A stretch of 64,000 nt of DNA from Symsagittifera roscoffensis. Taxonomy: Eukaryota > Xenacoelomorpha > Acoela > Convolutidae. The translations under genes were made by a program, and so were the position numbers. The DNA lies in contig NC_087062.1 in NCBI RefSeq assembly GCF_963678635.1, positions 4,576,193-4,640,192 of the forward strand, in the 5' to 3' direction. Below the pieces are notes generated by a model. The model saw nothing but the letters and a program-made list of their open reading frames with translations, searched no databases and was not told where the DNA came from. Of this stretch, positions 34,337 to 45,630 are shown one piece after another (within the stretch, counting starts at the first letter, position 1; each line of letters begins with the position of its first letter).

Positions 34337-34440
34337 GTGTTGTGTGTATGTGTGTGGGTATGTGTGTGCGTGGCCGTGCGTGTGCCTGTGTACGTGTGTG
34401 TGTGTGTGTGTGTGTGTATGTGTCTGTGTGTGTGTGTAGG
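33951..34440. repeat. Compound TG / TCTG / TC microsatellite
   Basis: About 490 bp: imperfect (TG)n with scattered TATG and TCTG, a pure (TCTG)n core at about 34231-34310, a (TC)n block at 34311-34335, then TG-rich sequence again. All long frames over it (Cys/Val or His/Thr repeats) are repeat artefacts, not genes. Confidence 0.97.
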
Positions 34441-35660
34441 TGTAGTGTGTTCGAGCCAGGAGTTTCTTCAGGCCCGTTTGACATCCAGGCAACGTCGCTT
34501 CTTCATCCATCAGGTGTTCTAGTTGATCACTCAATTCTCTTCAAGGTAATGCCAAGAAGTTTTCTAAAATATGAACCAGTTTTTGGAAAAATAAGCCAGT
34601 GAGTTATGGTAGAAACCTTTACTAACACATTTTTGTTAATCCAAAATTGGCAGAAAAGATTTTCTTCTGACTCGACAAAATCTTTGACAATTGAGATGGA
34701 ACAAATTTTTTTTTATGTACAGATAACTTATTCCCTCCCTCTCTCCCTCTCTTCGCCCCCCCCCCAAACTCTCTCATTATTTAGATATTAGATGCTACAC
34801 TCTCTCATTTTTTGAGTGATCTGATTATTTGTCAAGGTCAACTACCTGTCAAACAGTATAAAGCGCATTTCAAAACTAAAAACCTCACTCGCTCACTTCT
34901 ACTTGATGAAAAAGTGCAGTTGTTTCATATGTTCATTGAATCGATTCCGTAATTTTTGTTGATTAACTGTTTTATATTGTTTTTTTTGTCTGGTAAAATT
35001 TAAAGAGAGTTTTTCGCCGCACCACATGGCGCATTCAATAGTTCTGTGTTCATCTCAAGAGCGTAAAAAATTACAGGCGTCACATTTGTCGGGATAAGAC
35101 CTGCGCTGCGAGGCCAAACTGTGCACTGGATAGGCGCACAATTTTGTGTCTGTATGTTCCTGGATTCCAGAGACAAGTCTCTAAACATGTTGAAATGCTG
35201 TCAGAACTATCAAAAGGAATAAAATAACAAAATAAAATCAATGGGAGCGTCCTTGTGTCGGAATCCGCTTACAATTCTCAAATGCGCAGTTTGGCCTCGT
35301 AATGTGGATAATATAAATCTTTCTAGCTTGATAATAACTAAATACCATCAGTTGTAGATCTTGCTGAAATTGAAGGAATTGATTCATCAGAGTGTTCTGT
35401 TGCTTAAACCTTTTTTCTCTCTTTGCACCGAGGTAGAAAGTAATCGCAACCAAATCTTGTTTTCAAGATGAAATATTTTCAGTTCAGACTAAATTTAGAC
35501 TCATTATATTTCTGTTGTTTGTGCGTCATGTTCCGTCAGGGCCAAATCAAACTCGTTTGTTATCATTAGAACTGTCACCCAAACAAGCTATTTTCAGCAA
35601 GAAACTGCTCCGGACACGGAGCCGCAAAGCCAATAGCTAATGACGCAAGGAATAACTCAA
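34441..35660. other. Gene-free region with repeat modules
   Basis: A pyrimidine-rich stretch lies near 34735-34775. The block at about 35095-35300 (ATAGGCGCACAATT, GAGACAAGTCTCTAAACATG, GGGAGCGTCCTTGTGTCGGA) recurs inverted at 57395-57605. No gene seen. Confidence 0.6.
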
Positions 35661-35674
35661 GAAATAAGGAATCG

Positions 35675-36110
35675 AGGGTTAGTCTGAATTGAAAGTATTT
35701 TATTATGAGGCTGGAAACAGTGTGCATTTGCAATTATTTTCTACCTCGGTACAAAGAAAAAATTAGGTTCATGCAACAGGTAACGCTGAAGGATCAACTC
35801 GTTCAACATCAGCAAAACCTACAACTCATGGTAGTTTTGACAAGTTTCTGTATTATCAAATTACTAGTCTTTTGACACGCCCATATTAACATTCTGTACA
35901 ATCATTTGGCCCATTGGCCAGCAATAAAGATCACATTTCCACTTAAATCAGTCTTTTAAAACAAAAGCACAGATGTAACTAAGACGTCAGTTTCGAAATC
36001 GATCTAGGAATGCTTCGATAGAGACTTTTGTGTTTGTTTGTTAAGGAAGCAGCTGGGTTTAAGACACTGTCGTTCATCTCAATGTCTTTAGTTTCAACTA
36101 TTGCATATGG
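35675..36110 (+). repeat. Direct repeat A, left copy
   Basis: GGTTAGTCTGAATTGAAAGT, TTTTATTATGAGGCTGGAAAC, TTTGACACGCCCATATTAA and TTCGATAGAGAC match 38192-38610 in the same order and orientation at moderate identity. Together they flank the LINE remnant. No LTR hallmarks (TG..CA, primer-binding site) could be assigned. Confidence 0.65.
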
Positions 36111-36429
36111 CTCGAATATTGGATGCCTCAACCCGGCTGGACTACGCATCCCCAGCATGGTGGTTCCCAAATTCCATTAATTCCACATCAGTCTCCAAAG
36201 AGAGAAAAAGGAGAGAGTGTTGCGAGAGAAAGAGCGCGAGAAGAGGAAGATGAAGAAGAAAAAGGAGATGAAACAAGATAACAAAGAAAAAAAACAAAAC
36301 ATAAGTTTTCTTACAATGAGCAGCCGAAACCAGCCGCAGCCAACCTGCTCATGTACTTGTTACCGGGTGGACTTCTAGTTCTCACCCTATTAATCCGCAG
36401 CAAAATCAAACTAAACCCCGCCCACTTAA

Positions 36430-37900
36430 CTGTGGTAGCTGCACAATAAAATTATCCCAACCAATACAGTGTCTCGTGTCTCTTCGGAGGGTAGATAAAC
36501 CTATAAAGCTCCACACTCAAAAATATCAACCAATGGTCAAGCAGTTTTTTTGTGGGAATTGTGACTACTGCAACATCAACCACATAGACGTCCCTAAAAA
36601 AACAACAAAACCCACCACCAAACATGAAAACCCACTTAGAATGAAAAAATTCATTCAAATGGGCTCAGACAAAAACTAGATAAAATTATCTACCCTACAG
36701 CTAAACAGACACAAAAGTTGCAGAAATCCAAAAAACTTTCCTGAGGAGTGAACCCAATCACCCTAATGGAGACCAAATTTTTGCACAAAACTGACCCAAC
36801 AGTCGCGGCAAAGAAGCCGCACTAGCCTTTATTTTTAAAGACGACATAAAATAACAGACATTGAAAGTATCACACAACGACACCAACAAAGAACAGAAAG
36901 CAATCAAAATAGTTACAAAAACGTCATTTTTAACACTTCTTATAATCTACATTCCACCAAATTCAAGCTGTAGTCCCACATATCCTGCGTAAAACAAACA
37001 ACTACAAACAAACACAGATTCATTAATTTTAGGTGATGTCAAGGCGCATATCGTTTTAGGTGATGTCAAGGCGCATAACTTGATTTGCGCGGTCTAAGGA
37101 ATGCAGTTGAAATAGACGCATCTGCTTTCGTTGTCCTAAAAGAGCAAACATAAACAAGAAAAACGAGCAACACCATAAATGCACCAGACATCAGTCTAAA
37201 AACAATAAAACTGGCCATGTCTACCAAATGACCAACATGCTAAGAAAACATACTGGGATCAAACCGTTCAGCCATCACCCTGGAATTAACCCGAAAATCA
37301 AATCATTCAAGAAAAGATACCAAGAAAACATACATTAACTTCAAAAAAGCAGACGGGAAAAGTTCTCGTGCCGAGAGCGAATTAGCGCTTCGAAAACTGG
37401 TAACACCCAAATCAGCTAAAGAAGGCGAGAAAATTTTCCGGAAAAGAATTTGCGGCGCGGCATCTATACATAAAACAAAAGGATGTATTAAAGAGGTAAA
37501 TCCGAATTATCCAACAGAAGCTCCCAAAGTCTCCAAATTATTTGGCAATCTCAAACAACAACTTCTCGGAGTCTCCAAAATAATTGAACTTATCAAAAAG
37601 AATTGAACAAATAAGTTAAAGATAATGAAAGAACAATATGAATTGAGTTTTTTGGGAACGTTGATCATTGAGGGAGAAAAAGTAAACTCTGGTCTGCGGA
37701 TAAATGTGTATTAATTGAAATCGCCAATACTCGAAGAAACACACATTTTATCTTCAACAGCGAATCGATTAACAACACACAAAAAAACTGAAAAAAAAAT
37801 TCAACCACCAGTTAACTCCACAACCAATGAAGAACAAAAAGAAAAAAGGGCAATGATTCGTAAAATCAGGCAAATAGATCTAAAAGAAATAAACATTTAA
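36430..37900 (+). mobile_element. LINE (non-LTR) ORF2 remnant, endonuclease region
   Basis: Scattered frames carry an N-terminal endonuclease-like stretch. At about 36945-37080, LIIYIPPN-type sequence is followed by LILGDVKAH, equivalent to the GDFNAHH motif of APE-type LINE endonucleases. A 27-bp unit (37027 and 37054) tandemly duplicates that motif in frame. Later come ITLELTRKSNHSRKDTKK (after the catalytic SDH region), FKKADGKSSRAESELALRK, VNPNYPTEAPKVSKL and other linker sequence. Stops and shifts are frequent and no RT domain follows, so it is a dead 5' fragment. Confidence 0.7.
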
Positions 37901-38191
37901 GTTAAAATGGTACAAGATGCAATAAACTCAGTAGGAAAAGCAAAGCGTTTGGACTTGATAACACCCAGACAAACACTCGATTCCTTATTTTTGACTTATT
38001 TGTTGCGTCATGGCGATTCCTTTTTACGCTTTGTCTCTTGATTCTGCGCCCTGAGCAACTGCTTGCTTCTCCGTGGATCACCGTGCCTTGGTCTTGAAGC
38101 TCAAAATAGATCGTTTAGGTGACAGTTATTATGAGAGCAACAAGTTTGACGCGGCCATGACGCAACGATCAACACAAAAATAAAGAGTGGA

Positions 38192-38610
38192 AGGTTAGTC
38201 TTAATTGAACGTGTTTTATCATGAGGCTATAAACAGGATGAAATTGCGCCTATTTTTTACGTCGGTCCAAAAAAAAATAATGCAGCAGCTCGCGCTAATG
38301 ATTCAATGTGCTTTCAACTTCTACAACTCATGCTAGGTATTATCAAGTTTCAGTATTATCATTTTTCTAGTGTTTTGACACTCCCATTTTAAATTTCTTT
38401 GCAATTTATTTGGACTATTGGCCAGCAATGCTGATCCCTTTTCTATTTAAATTTGTATTTCAAAACGGAACCACAAATGTAAATGAGGCGTTGGTTTCAA
38501 AATCAATCAAGGGATGATTCGATAGAGACGTATGCTTTTTTTTGTTAGTTAAGGAAGGAGCCCAGTTCAAATTACCGTCTAATTGGTCGTTAATCTCAAC
38601 CTTCTCACTG
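38192..38610 (+). repeat. Direct repeat A, right copy
   Basis: Diverged partner of 35675-36110 (TTAGTCTTAATTGAACGT, TTTTATCATGAGGCTATAAAC, TTTTGACACTCCCATTTTAA, TTCGATAGAGACGTATG). Confidence 0.65.
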
Positions 38611-38711
38611 CCGACTGTAGCATCACGGGTCGAGGCCGTTGTTTTATGTTTAGACTGAGTAAATTTGAATCGATCCGCGTGGGGACCGAAAATTCACAGT
38701 CGCCGCCCAGT

Positions 38712-38858
38712 TCAGAGTCAGCAAAGTCTAAACACAATTCTGCAAAGTCTGAACATAAGTCTGCAAAGTCTTAAAATAAATCGTCAAAGTCTGATCATAA
38801 ATCTGCAAAGTCTGAGCATAATTCGTCGAAGTTTGAACATAAGTCTGTAAAATCTGAA
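38712..38858 (+). repeat. 21-bp minisatellite (TCTGCAAAGTCTGAACATAAG)
   Basis: About seven imperfect units alternate a 9-nt block TCTGCAAAG with a 12-nt block TCTGAACATAAG. Short frames over it (repeating Asn/Ser/Leu/Lys) are artefacts. Confidence 0.85.
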
Positions 38859-39034
38859 TATTGCGATTTATTTTTCGACCGAGGCGGGTCGAACACATGT
38901 GAAAACACAGGCGAGACAAAAATATGTGAAGTTTGCGATTTATATTTCGACAGACGCGGGTAAAACGCATGTCAGAATTTTACCGAAAATCTTTTGTCGA
39001 GAAGGCCCTACAGCTGAACTTAAAGTCGAAACAT

Positions 39035-39150
39035 AAAATTAGGTCGGTCGAAAATTAAAGTCGAACACAAAGTCGAAACAGAAGGTCAAACACAAAGTCG
39101 AAACATAAAGTCGAACACAAAGTCAAAATTTAGAAGCGACTACAAAGTCA
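39035..39150 (+). repeat. AAAGTCGAACAC / AAAGTCGAAACAT minisatellite
   Basis: Alternating 12- and 13-nt blocks, about eight in all, in the same motif family as the interior of the 169-bp MITE at 26.8 kb (GTCGAAACATAAA). Confidence 0.8.
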
Positions 39151-40100
39151 AAACGTATCCAGCATCTGCAAAAAAAATCCAGTATAAATTTGGGTTATAG
39201 TGCAGTTAGCTAGAACAGGATACTTGCTGATCATATACAGGTAACCACGAGAAGGCCTCCGCTGGGTCCCAAAAATTATATCAGCAATTTTTTTGGGACA
39301 TGGACACAGTTAACAGTCTTCGATTGTGAAGACAAAGCTACCATGATAGAGGTCTTGGTGTTATGTTCAGACTGTATAACTTGCGCTAGGACCGCCAAAG
39401 TCTGAACATGAGTCTGCAAACTCAAAAAGTAATGGTAAGGTAACAGTCTCTATCAATTTCTTCAAGCTTCAGTTTTCTTACGTTCAAAAAATAAGCAATT
39501 TTTCGGGGCCACGACATAAATGAAACCAAGTTTAAGTATCTGATAGACTCGTATCTTCATAACAGAGCAATAAAATTGATTTTTTGTCTACGGTCTATTC
39601 TAGACAGGAGTAACTTTTCTCAATTTGGTTGACTTTATTCCCAACCATCTCGACAGTTTTGTTTTCTTTCATTTTACACGTTCTCATACACTTCCCCAAG
39701 TTATGAATTTAATTCCAAGGGTTGTTGACTGCGTGAAGTGACGAAAGATGAGCGTAGTAATTTCCGTTACCATGTTATTTTTCAACCTTCTGATTTACGA
39801 AAAAAAGTCTGATTTCCCTTTCTTTTTTTAGGATGAGTATATTTTCATAATAATTGAGCAGCAAACTGTGTATCTGAAAATTGCAAATGCTATTGACATT
39901 TGATATTTGTTGTGTGTCCCCAAGAGATACAATTTTTGTTTATTCGGCAGCAATTCACAGCTCTTCACAACAAACGCGTTTTTGTAATTATAATAGGAGT
40001 AAGTATTAGTTAAAACAGTTGTATTTTTTCATAATACCAGATTTTTGCGATTTTGCGTACCAAAGAATGGAATGAGTCCAAACAGTCTGACCTTTGGTTT

Positions 40101-40527
40101 CCTTCGGTCCACGCGGTTATTTGGTCCACACGGTCTGAAATTGATTCCTTTGGTCCACGCGGTCTGAAATCCTTTGGTCCATGCGGTCTGAATTCGGATT
40201 TCTTCAGTCCACACGGTCTCAATACGGATTCCTTAGATCTACATGGTCTGAAATCAAATCCCTTGGTTCCACACGGTCTGAATCCGGGTTAATTCTGTCC
40301 ATGCTGTCTAAATCGGATTCCTTTGGTCCACACGGTCTGAATCCGGATTCGTTCGGTCCACACGGTCTGAAACCGGACTCCTTCGGTCCACACTGTCTAA
40401 AAACGGATTCTTTTAGTCCATACGGTCTAAAAATAGCATTTTTTTTGGTTCACACGGTCTGAACATACCATATTCTAGTCCCAACTGTCTAAACATGCTA
40501 AATTTTGGTCCACATGGTCTGAACATA
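40101..40527 (+). repeat. 30-bp minisatellite (GGTCCACACGGTCTGAA core)
   Basis: About fourteen units of roughly 30 bp, each with the core GGTCCACACGGTCTGAA followed by a variable ATCCGGATTCCTTC-like spacer. The last three units change the spacer to CATAAA-type sequence and so connect to the GTCTGAACATAA motif of the 21-bp array at 38.7 kb. Frames across it are repeat artefacts. Confidence 0.92.
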
Positions 40528-40590
40528 AAACCACGACCGCAAGCCGGGATATCCATGGTCATAGTGTTCCAGTGGATCACGAACACGTGG

Positions 40591-40660
40591 GGCGACGTGG
40601 TGTAATGGTTATGTTTTTGGCTCTAAGTCAAAAGATCGGCTGTTCGATGCCGACCATTAT
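40591..40660 (+). repeat. tRNA-Gln-derived SINE head
   Basis: TGGTGTAATGGTTA (A-box/D-arm) is identical to that of eukaryotic tRNA-Gln as I recall it. An anticodon-like arm follows: TTTTGG, loop CTCTAAG, TCAAAA, whose triplet would be CUA. The T-arm is TCGGC-TGTTCGAT-GCCGA with a B box. The acceptor strands (GGCGACG and CCATTAT) do not pair, so this is not a functional tRNA but the Pol III head of a SINE or a tRNA pseudogene. The 3' extent of the SINE body is unresolved; GC-richer sequence runs to about 40790. Confidence 0.65.
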
Positions 40661-40799
40661 CCGTGCTGCTCGTTGCTTGAGGATGAGCCCGTGATGGTCT
40701 GACAGCTCGTAATGTTGGTGGATAATTTCTCTTATCATGCACGTAGGCCCGGGTGGTACGCACGTCCCCTGAAACACAATCCAGTCCATGTATATCTCA

Positions 40800-41677
40800 C
40801 CCAAATCATTTACAGACTCTTTTCAACACCCCTCCACCTTTGAACTTCAGTTCTGAAAAATTTGTTTTGAGTTGTCATAATGCAATGAAAATTTGAATGG
40901 TGAACAAACTATAGCTATTGTGAGCACCTTTGTTCTTCATATCTTACTTCGCATCATCATGCCTTCAGTCATAATAACAGTAAGACAACTGAAAGAATTG
41001 AAATTGTGAAATTGTGAAATGCGCTGGGAAAGTGAAAAAGAGCTCATTTCCATTGGTCATTTGGGCTCCACTTTCAAGTACTGTTCTATTGAGCCATCAC
41101 TGTCTACTCTAATAGTGACCCGTCAATTTGATGATTTGCCGACAATGTTGACTTCAAAATTGTCTGGATCATTGTGAATCTTGGAACTTCAGGGCAAAAG
41201 TTTTAGATTAAACATGTACTTATATCTTTGTATTGTTTAGGTTTTGTTCATTTATCGCCGGATGATAACAAGCTTGAAGGTCGAGCTACTCCTGGCCTGT
41301 CTAAAAAACAAAGGATCGTTTTCTCAGAGTATATGATACGCTTACAAAATAAATTAAGGATAACCGGTTACTGTGCGACCATAATCTTTAAAAACACACA
41401 AAACAAAGTTTTTTTTTTAATTAGGGTAGTCTTTTCTGCATGGTGTGATACAAAAAAATTGAAAAAAAAAAGAACTGAGGCATATTTGGTAGTTATAGTA
41501 AAATAGGCCAATTGGAAAGCAGTTTTTGCAAAAAAAAACTACCACAAAAAGAAAAACATAAGAACAAAAAAAATCACAAAACTTTTTTTGAATAGTGCTA
41601 AAAAACTCCGAAAACTAATTCTTGAATAGTGCTAAAAAACTCCGAAAACTAATTTTACTCGAGTAAAAATTACAATT
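40800..41677. other. Gene-free stretch
   Basis: AT-rich. A 92-codon frame at 41228-41506 has no recognised domain. The 37-nt sequence ATAGTGCTAAAAAACTCCG with flanks is tandemly doubled near 41595-41650. Confidence 0.4.
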
Positions 41678-42075
41678 ACGTGGTGCACATACAAAACAAT
41701 CTCATACAAAACAGTCCAATACAAGAAAGTTCAAAAATTCATGTAATGAAGGAAAAAACAGTCCAATAGAAAACAGTCCGGTTTAAGGATGCCAGTGGCT
41801 TCGCGGCGATAACCGGTTCTAAAGTTCGTATTAAGTCCTACTTTCAGTAGACAAGCTCGCAACACGATGGCGCGACTGCGTCGGTCACTATTTTGCTCTT
41901 TATGCTTGTTGAACTAAGGACAATTCTTGGCCTACCGGCTTGTTAAAACAATTATTACTTGAGACGGTTTTTCGGACTGTTTTGTATCGGACTGTTTTTT
42001 CGTTAATTTTCATACTTTTCCGGACTGTTTTGTATTAGACTGTTTTGTATGGGACTGCTTTGTACAGACACGAAA
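41678..42075. mobile_element. Foldback-like element with ACAAAACAGTCC subterminal repeats
   Basis: About 100-nt inverted arms: left (41678-41790) carries several TACAAAACAGTCCAA units, right (41965-42075) carries GGACTGTTTTGTAT units in the opposite orientation. The central part (41800-41940: ATAACCGGTTCTAA, GGCGCGACTGCG, GCTCTTTATGCTTGTTGA) resembles the core of the tandem units at 43.2-52 kb. GACTGTTTTGT units also occur near 15.9 kb. Confidence 0.7.
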
Positions 42076-42469
42076 TAAACATAAATAAGTTATTGAAACC
42101 GGCTTAAAAAATAAGCAAAAACTAGCCTGCTCGCTCTGCTCACTCCCACAAAATCAGAAGAAAAATAAAAAATTTCGAAGCAGTTTTTCTCGACACTGGG
42201 AAAAAAATTTTAAAAAATTTTAATGTTGTTCGAATCAGAATTAAAAGGGCGCTAATATAATATATCACTCACTTCAATCTGATGTTTATTTGTGCGTGAA
42301 AAACAAAAAAAAACTAAAACAACACCCGAATGAAAAAATTCTCCCCATTTTCAATGGTCGCAACAATTAGTTTACAATTATAGTTAAAATTATTGAGAAC
42401 CATGGCATATCGCAGCAATACAACCAAAAATTAACCACTGAAAGTTTGAAGATCTCCCCTAGAAATTAA

Positions 42470-42600
42470 GATATATTTGCACCGAATGCGCCCTTAGAAA
42501 AATTTTATGCTAAAATTGGATGTCATGAAATATTATTAAAGAGGAAAACTTTCGGTTTCTGAGGAAGTCGGATCCGTGAGGGTGGGGGGGGGGGGGGAGT
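42470..42600 (-). mobile_element. hAT-like MITE fragment
   Basis: GCGCCCTTAGAAAAATTTTA, GGATGTCATGAAATA, AACTTTCGGTTTCTGAGG and a G-run match the middle and G-rich end of the family (compare 26040-26180). Termini eroded. Confidence 0.6.
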
Positions 42601-43212
42601 ATTTAACTGAAATACAATTTTAGACCATCCAATTACTTATACCTGATTTGTCTGAATCGAATCAATTGCCTTCCAACTCAAAAGTCGGAAACAAATTTCC
42701 CAAAAATTTTTCTTAAAACACCAATAGCAGAAAGCTTGATGCACAAAAAAGCTTTGTTTCCGAGCAAACAATATAAAACTTTTTGAGCAGATTTAATGTT
42801 CTGAACGCAGTTCCCCAATAAAATAACAAGAAAAAAACGAATTTGTTTTAATTTCTTTTCGTAAATTTTTACAGTTTTGTTAATGATTGGGTGGGCTACT
42901 TTTTCAGGTTTCATTAACTATGTGCTAATAACTCAGATAATTTATCAGAAATAATTTGGTTTCTCAGGGAAACTGACCTCACAAGAACTCTAGCTCAACT
43001 TGCCTCTTCACTTTAATTCACTGAAGAACAAAAACAAACTTAAAAACTTTATCGGCACAAAACATGAATTAGAGGCAAATCAGCCTACTTGCAATTGTGC
43101 CAATTAGCATGCGGCTGTTAGCGAAACAAAATTTTAGTTGGTTTTCTCACATTTTCAACTTCAATTCAAGCTGAACCATGCGCAACAAACTGAGTAATTA
43201 TTTTAAATGCCT

Positions 43213-45630
43213 ACGCTGAGCGGCTCGAGTACAAGTTGCTACGCCCCTGTTTTTAATGCGCAAAATTTGCCAAAATAACACCCGTAATTTTGATTCATCT
43301 AAATGATTCATCCAAGTAGATGATTTTCTCCTTCGGAATTCTTTCAGTCCAAAATTATAAATTAGCTCCATATGCCCTTAAAAAAGCTGCCGCTTAAATC
43401 CCAATCCTTTTCAATCGTCCAAAATCTATCATAGATGACCCTTGGTTTAAGGCCACCGGTATAACCAGCTCTAAGCATTGCATAGAGACCTACCCTCTTA
43501 CGGCATGATTGCAACAAGTTGGCACGACTGCGGGGGTCCCTTACATTCCGCTTGCTCTTATGCTGTTTGACCAATTAGAAAACAACCCATCATGTTCGGT
43601 TCAAATTTCAAACAATCAGCACTTAAGAAAATAAAACTAGAAGCTCCTGATTTTTTTTTATGTTGGGTCCTATCAATGTAGGTAGGTATGCGAAATAGGT
43701 TTAGGGTGAACGAAAAAACTAACAAAAAGAGAAAGAAATTCTGTAAGAAAAAAGGAGACTAAGTGGTTTGATTTTAAACTACTCAACGGGTGGAACGAAT
43801 TTTGAAAAAAATTAGGTATATCAAAAAAACAGCGTTAAGGCTGTCTAATTTCAACCTAAAATTTTTCTGAAGGCACAATCGGCGCAAGTATATTCTATTT
43901 TTGAAGAGAAGCGCGCACCGAAAAAACATAACTTAACGTTCCTATGCAGCCAACCTATCCCCAAAAACATAAAAGTTTTACAGTTTGATTTTTAAGACAG
44001 CTTTAAAGCTGCAACTTCAATTCAAACTAAGCGTGCGCATCAAACTGAATAATTATTTAAAATGCCCACGCTAAGTGGCACGAGTGCAAGTTGGTACGCC
44101 ACTGTTTTTGAAGCGCAAAAAAGCCAAAGTAACACTCGCAACTTCGATTCATCTAAATGATTCATCCAAGTAGATAAAATTTTCTTTCGGTGCGTATTCA
44201 TAGGTCCCAAAATTATAAATTAATTTCCATTTACCCATAAAAAAGCTGTCGCTTAATTCCCAAGTCTTTTCAATCTTCCAAAAACTATTTTAGCTGACTC
44301 TTGGTTTAAAGTTTTACGTAAAACCGGCTCTAAATTTTCCATAGAGACCTTACCCTCTATCGGAATGATTACAATACGTTGGCACGACTGCGGGGGCCAC
44401 TAATATTCCGCTTGCTCTTATGCTAGTTGAGCAATTCGCAAACAATCAGCACGCTTGTTTCAAATTTCAACCAATCAGCACTTAAGAAGAAAAAACTTGG
44501 AACTTAAGCTACTGATTTTTTTTGGCTCTTATCATTATGGAGAGACATGCAAAAACACCTCTACATCGCCCAAGAATTAGGTTAGGGGTGAATGAAGAAA
44601 ACTAACAACCAAAGTGAGAAATTATGTAACAAAAAAGGAGACGAAATGGTTTTGTTCTCAATTACTCAACGGGTAGAAGGAGTTACGAGAGAAATTAGAT
44701 ATATCAAAAAACAACTTTAAAGCTGTCAAATTTCTACCTAAAATTTTTCTGAGGGGCAATTAGCCCATGTTTTTTTTACTTTTGAAGAGGAGCGCGCGCC
44801 GAAAGAACATAAGTTAACGTTCCTATGCAACCAGTCGTATTCCCAAAAACACACAAGCTTCAAAGTTTGGTCTTAAGAACAGCTTTAAACCTGCAACTTC
44901 ATTTCAAACTGAAACGTGCGTATCAAATTGAGTAATTATTTGAAATGATCACGCTAAGCGGCACGAGTGCAAACTGCTACGCCCCTGTTTTTAAAGCGTA
45001 AAAGTAGCCAGAGTAACCAACGCAACTTTGATTTATCTAAATGATTCATCCAAATAAATAATATTCTCTTTCGGTGCGTGTTCATTGGTCCCAAAATTAT
45101 AATTTAGTTCCATATACGCCTAAAAAAGCTGTCGCTCAAGTCCCAAGTTTTTTCAATGTCCAAAAACTGATTTTAGCAGACTCTCTCTTTAAGGCCACCG
45201 GTATATCCGGCTCTAAGTTTTGCATAGAGACCTAGCCTCTTTCGGCTTGATTGCATCACGTTGGCACGATCGCACGACTGCGGGGTCACTAACGTTCCGC
45301 TTGATCTTATGCTGCTAGACTAATTAGCAAACAATCCATCATGGTTGGTTCAAATTTCAACGAATCAGCAATTAAGAAGAAAAAACTAGGATTTTAAGCT
45401 TCGGAGTTTTTTTTTTATTTTGGGTCCTATCAAGGTAGGGAAACATGCAAATACACCTCTACATCACCTTAGAAATTAGTTTGGGGTGAACGAAGAAAAC
45501 TAACAACCAGAGTAAAAATTTATGTAACAAAAAAAGGAGACAAAATGGTTTTGATTTCAACTAATCAACGAGTAGAAGGAGTCATGAGAGACTTAAGATA
45601 TATCAAAAAACAGCTTTAAAGCTGTCTAAT
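43213..45630 (+). repeat. Three tandem units of about 0.87 kb
   Basis: The landmark ACGCTGAGCGGCTCGAGT / ACGCTAAGTGGCACGAGT / ACGCTAAGCGGCACGAGT recurs near 43213, 44070 and 44950. Each unit then has GATTCATCTAAATGATTCAT, ACCGG-CTCTAA, TTGGCACGACTGCGGGG, TTCCGCTTGCTCTTATGCT and CCAATCAGCACTTAAGAA. The first two units also contain a MITE-like piece (TTTTTCTGAAGGC, then GAAGAGAAGCGCGCACCG), so they spread after that insertion. Units 2 and 3 were then copied again in the 4-kb duplication. Confidence 0.85.

Noticed and set aside
33933-34602. Several overlapping frames of 94-200 codons on both strands rich in Cys/Val or His/Thr
   Set aside because: They are translations of the TG/TCTG microsatellite; open in many frames at once, with no non-repeat content.
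35675-38610. An LTR retrotransposon with LTRs at both direct repeats
   Set aside because: The interior carries APE-type LINE endonuclease-like sequence, and no TG..CA ends or primer-binding site were found.
40591-40660. A functional amber-suppressor tRNA gene
   Set aside because: The acceptor stem does not pair and no terminator follows closely; a SINE head or pseudogene explains it.
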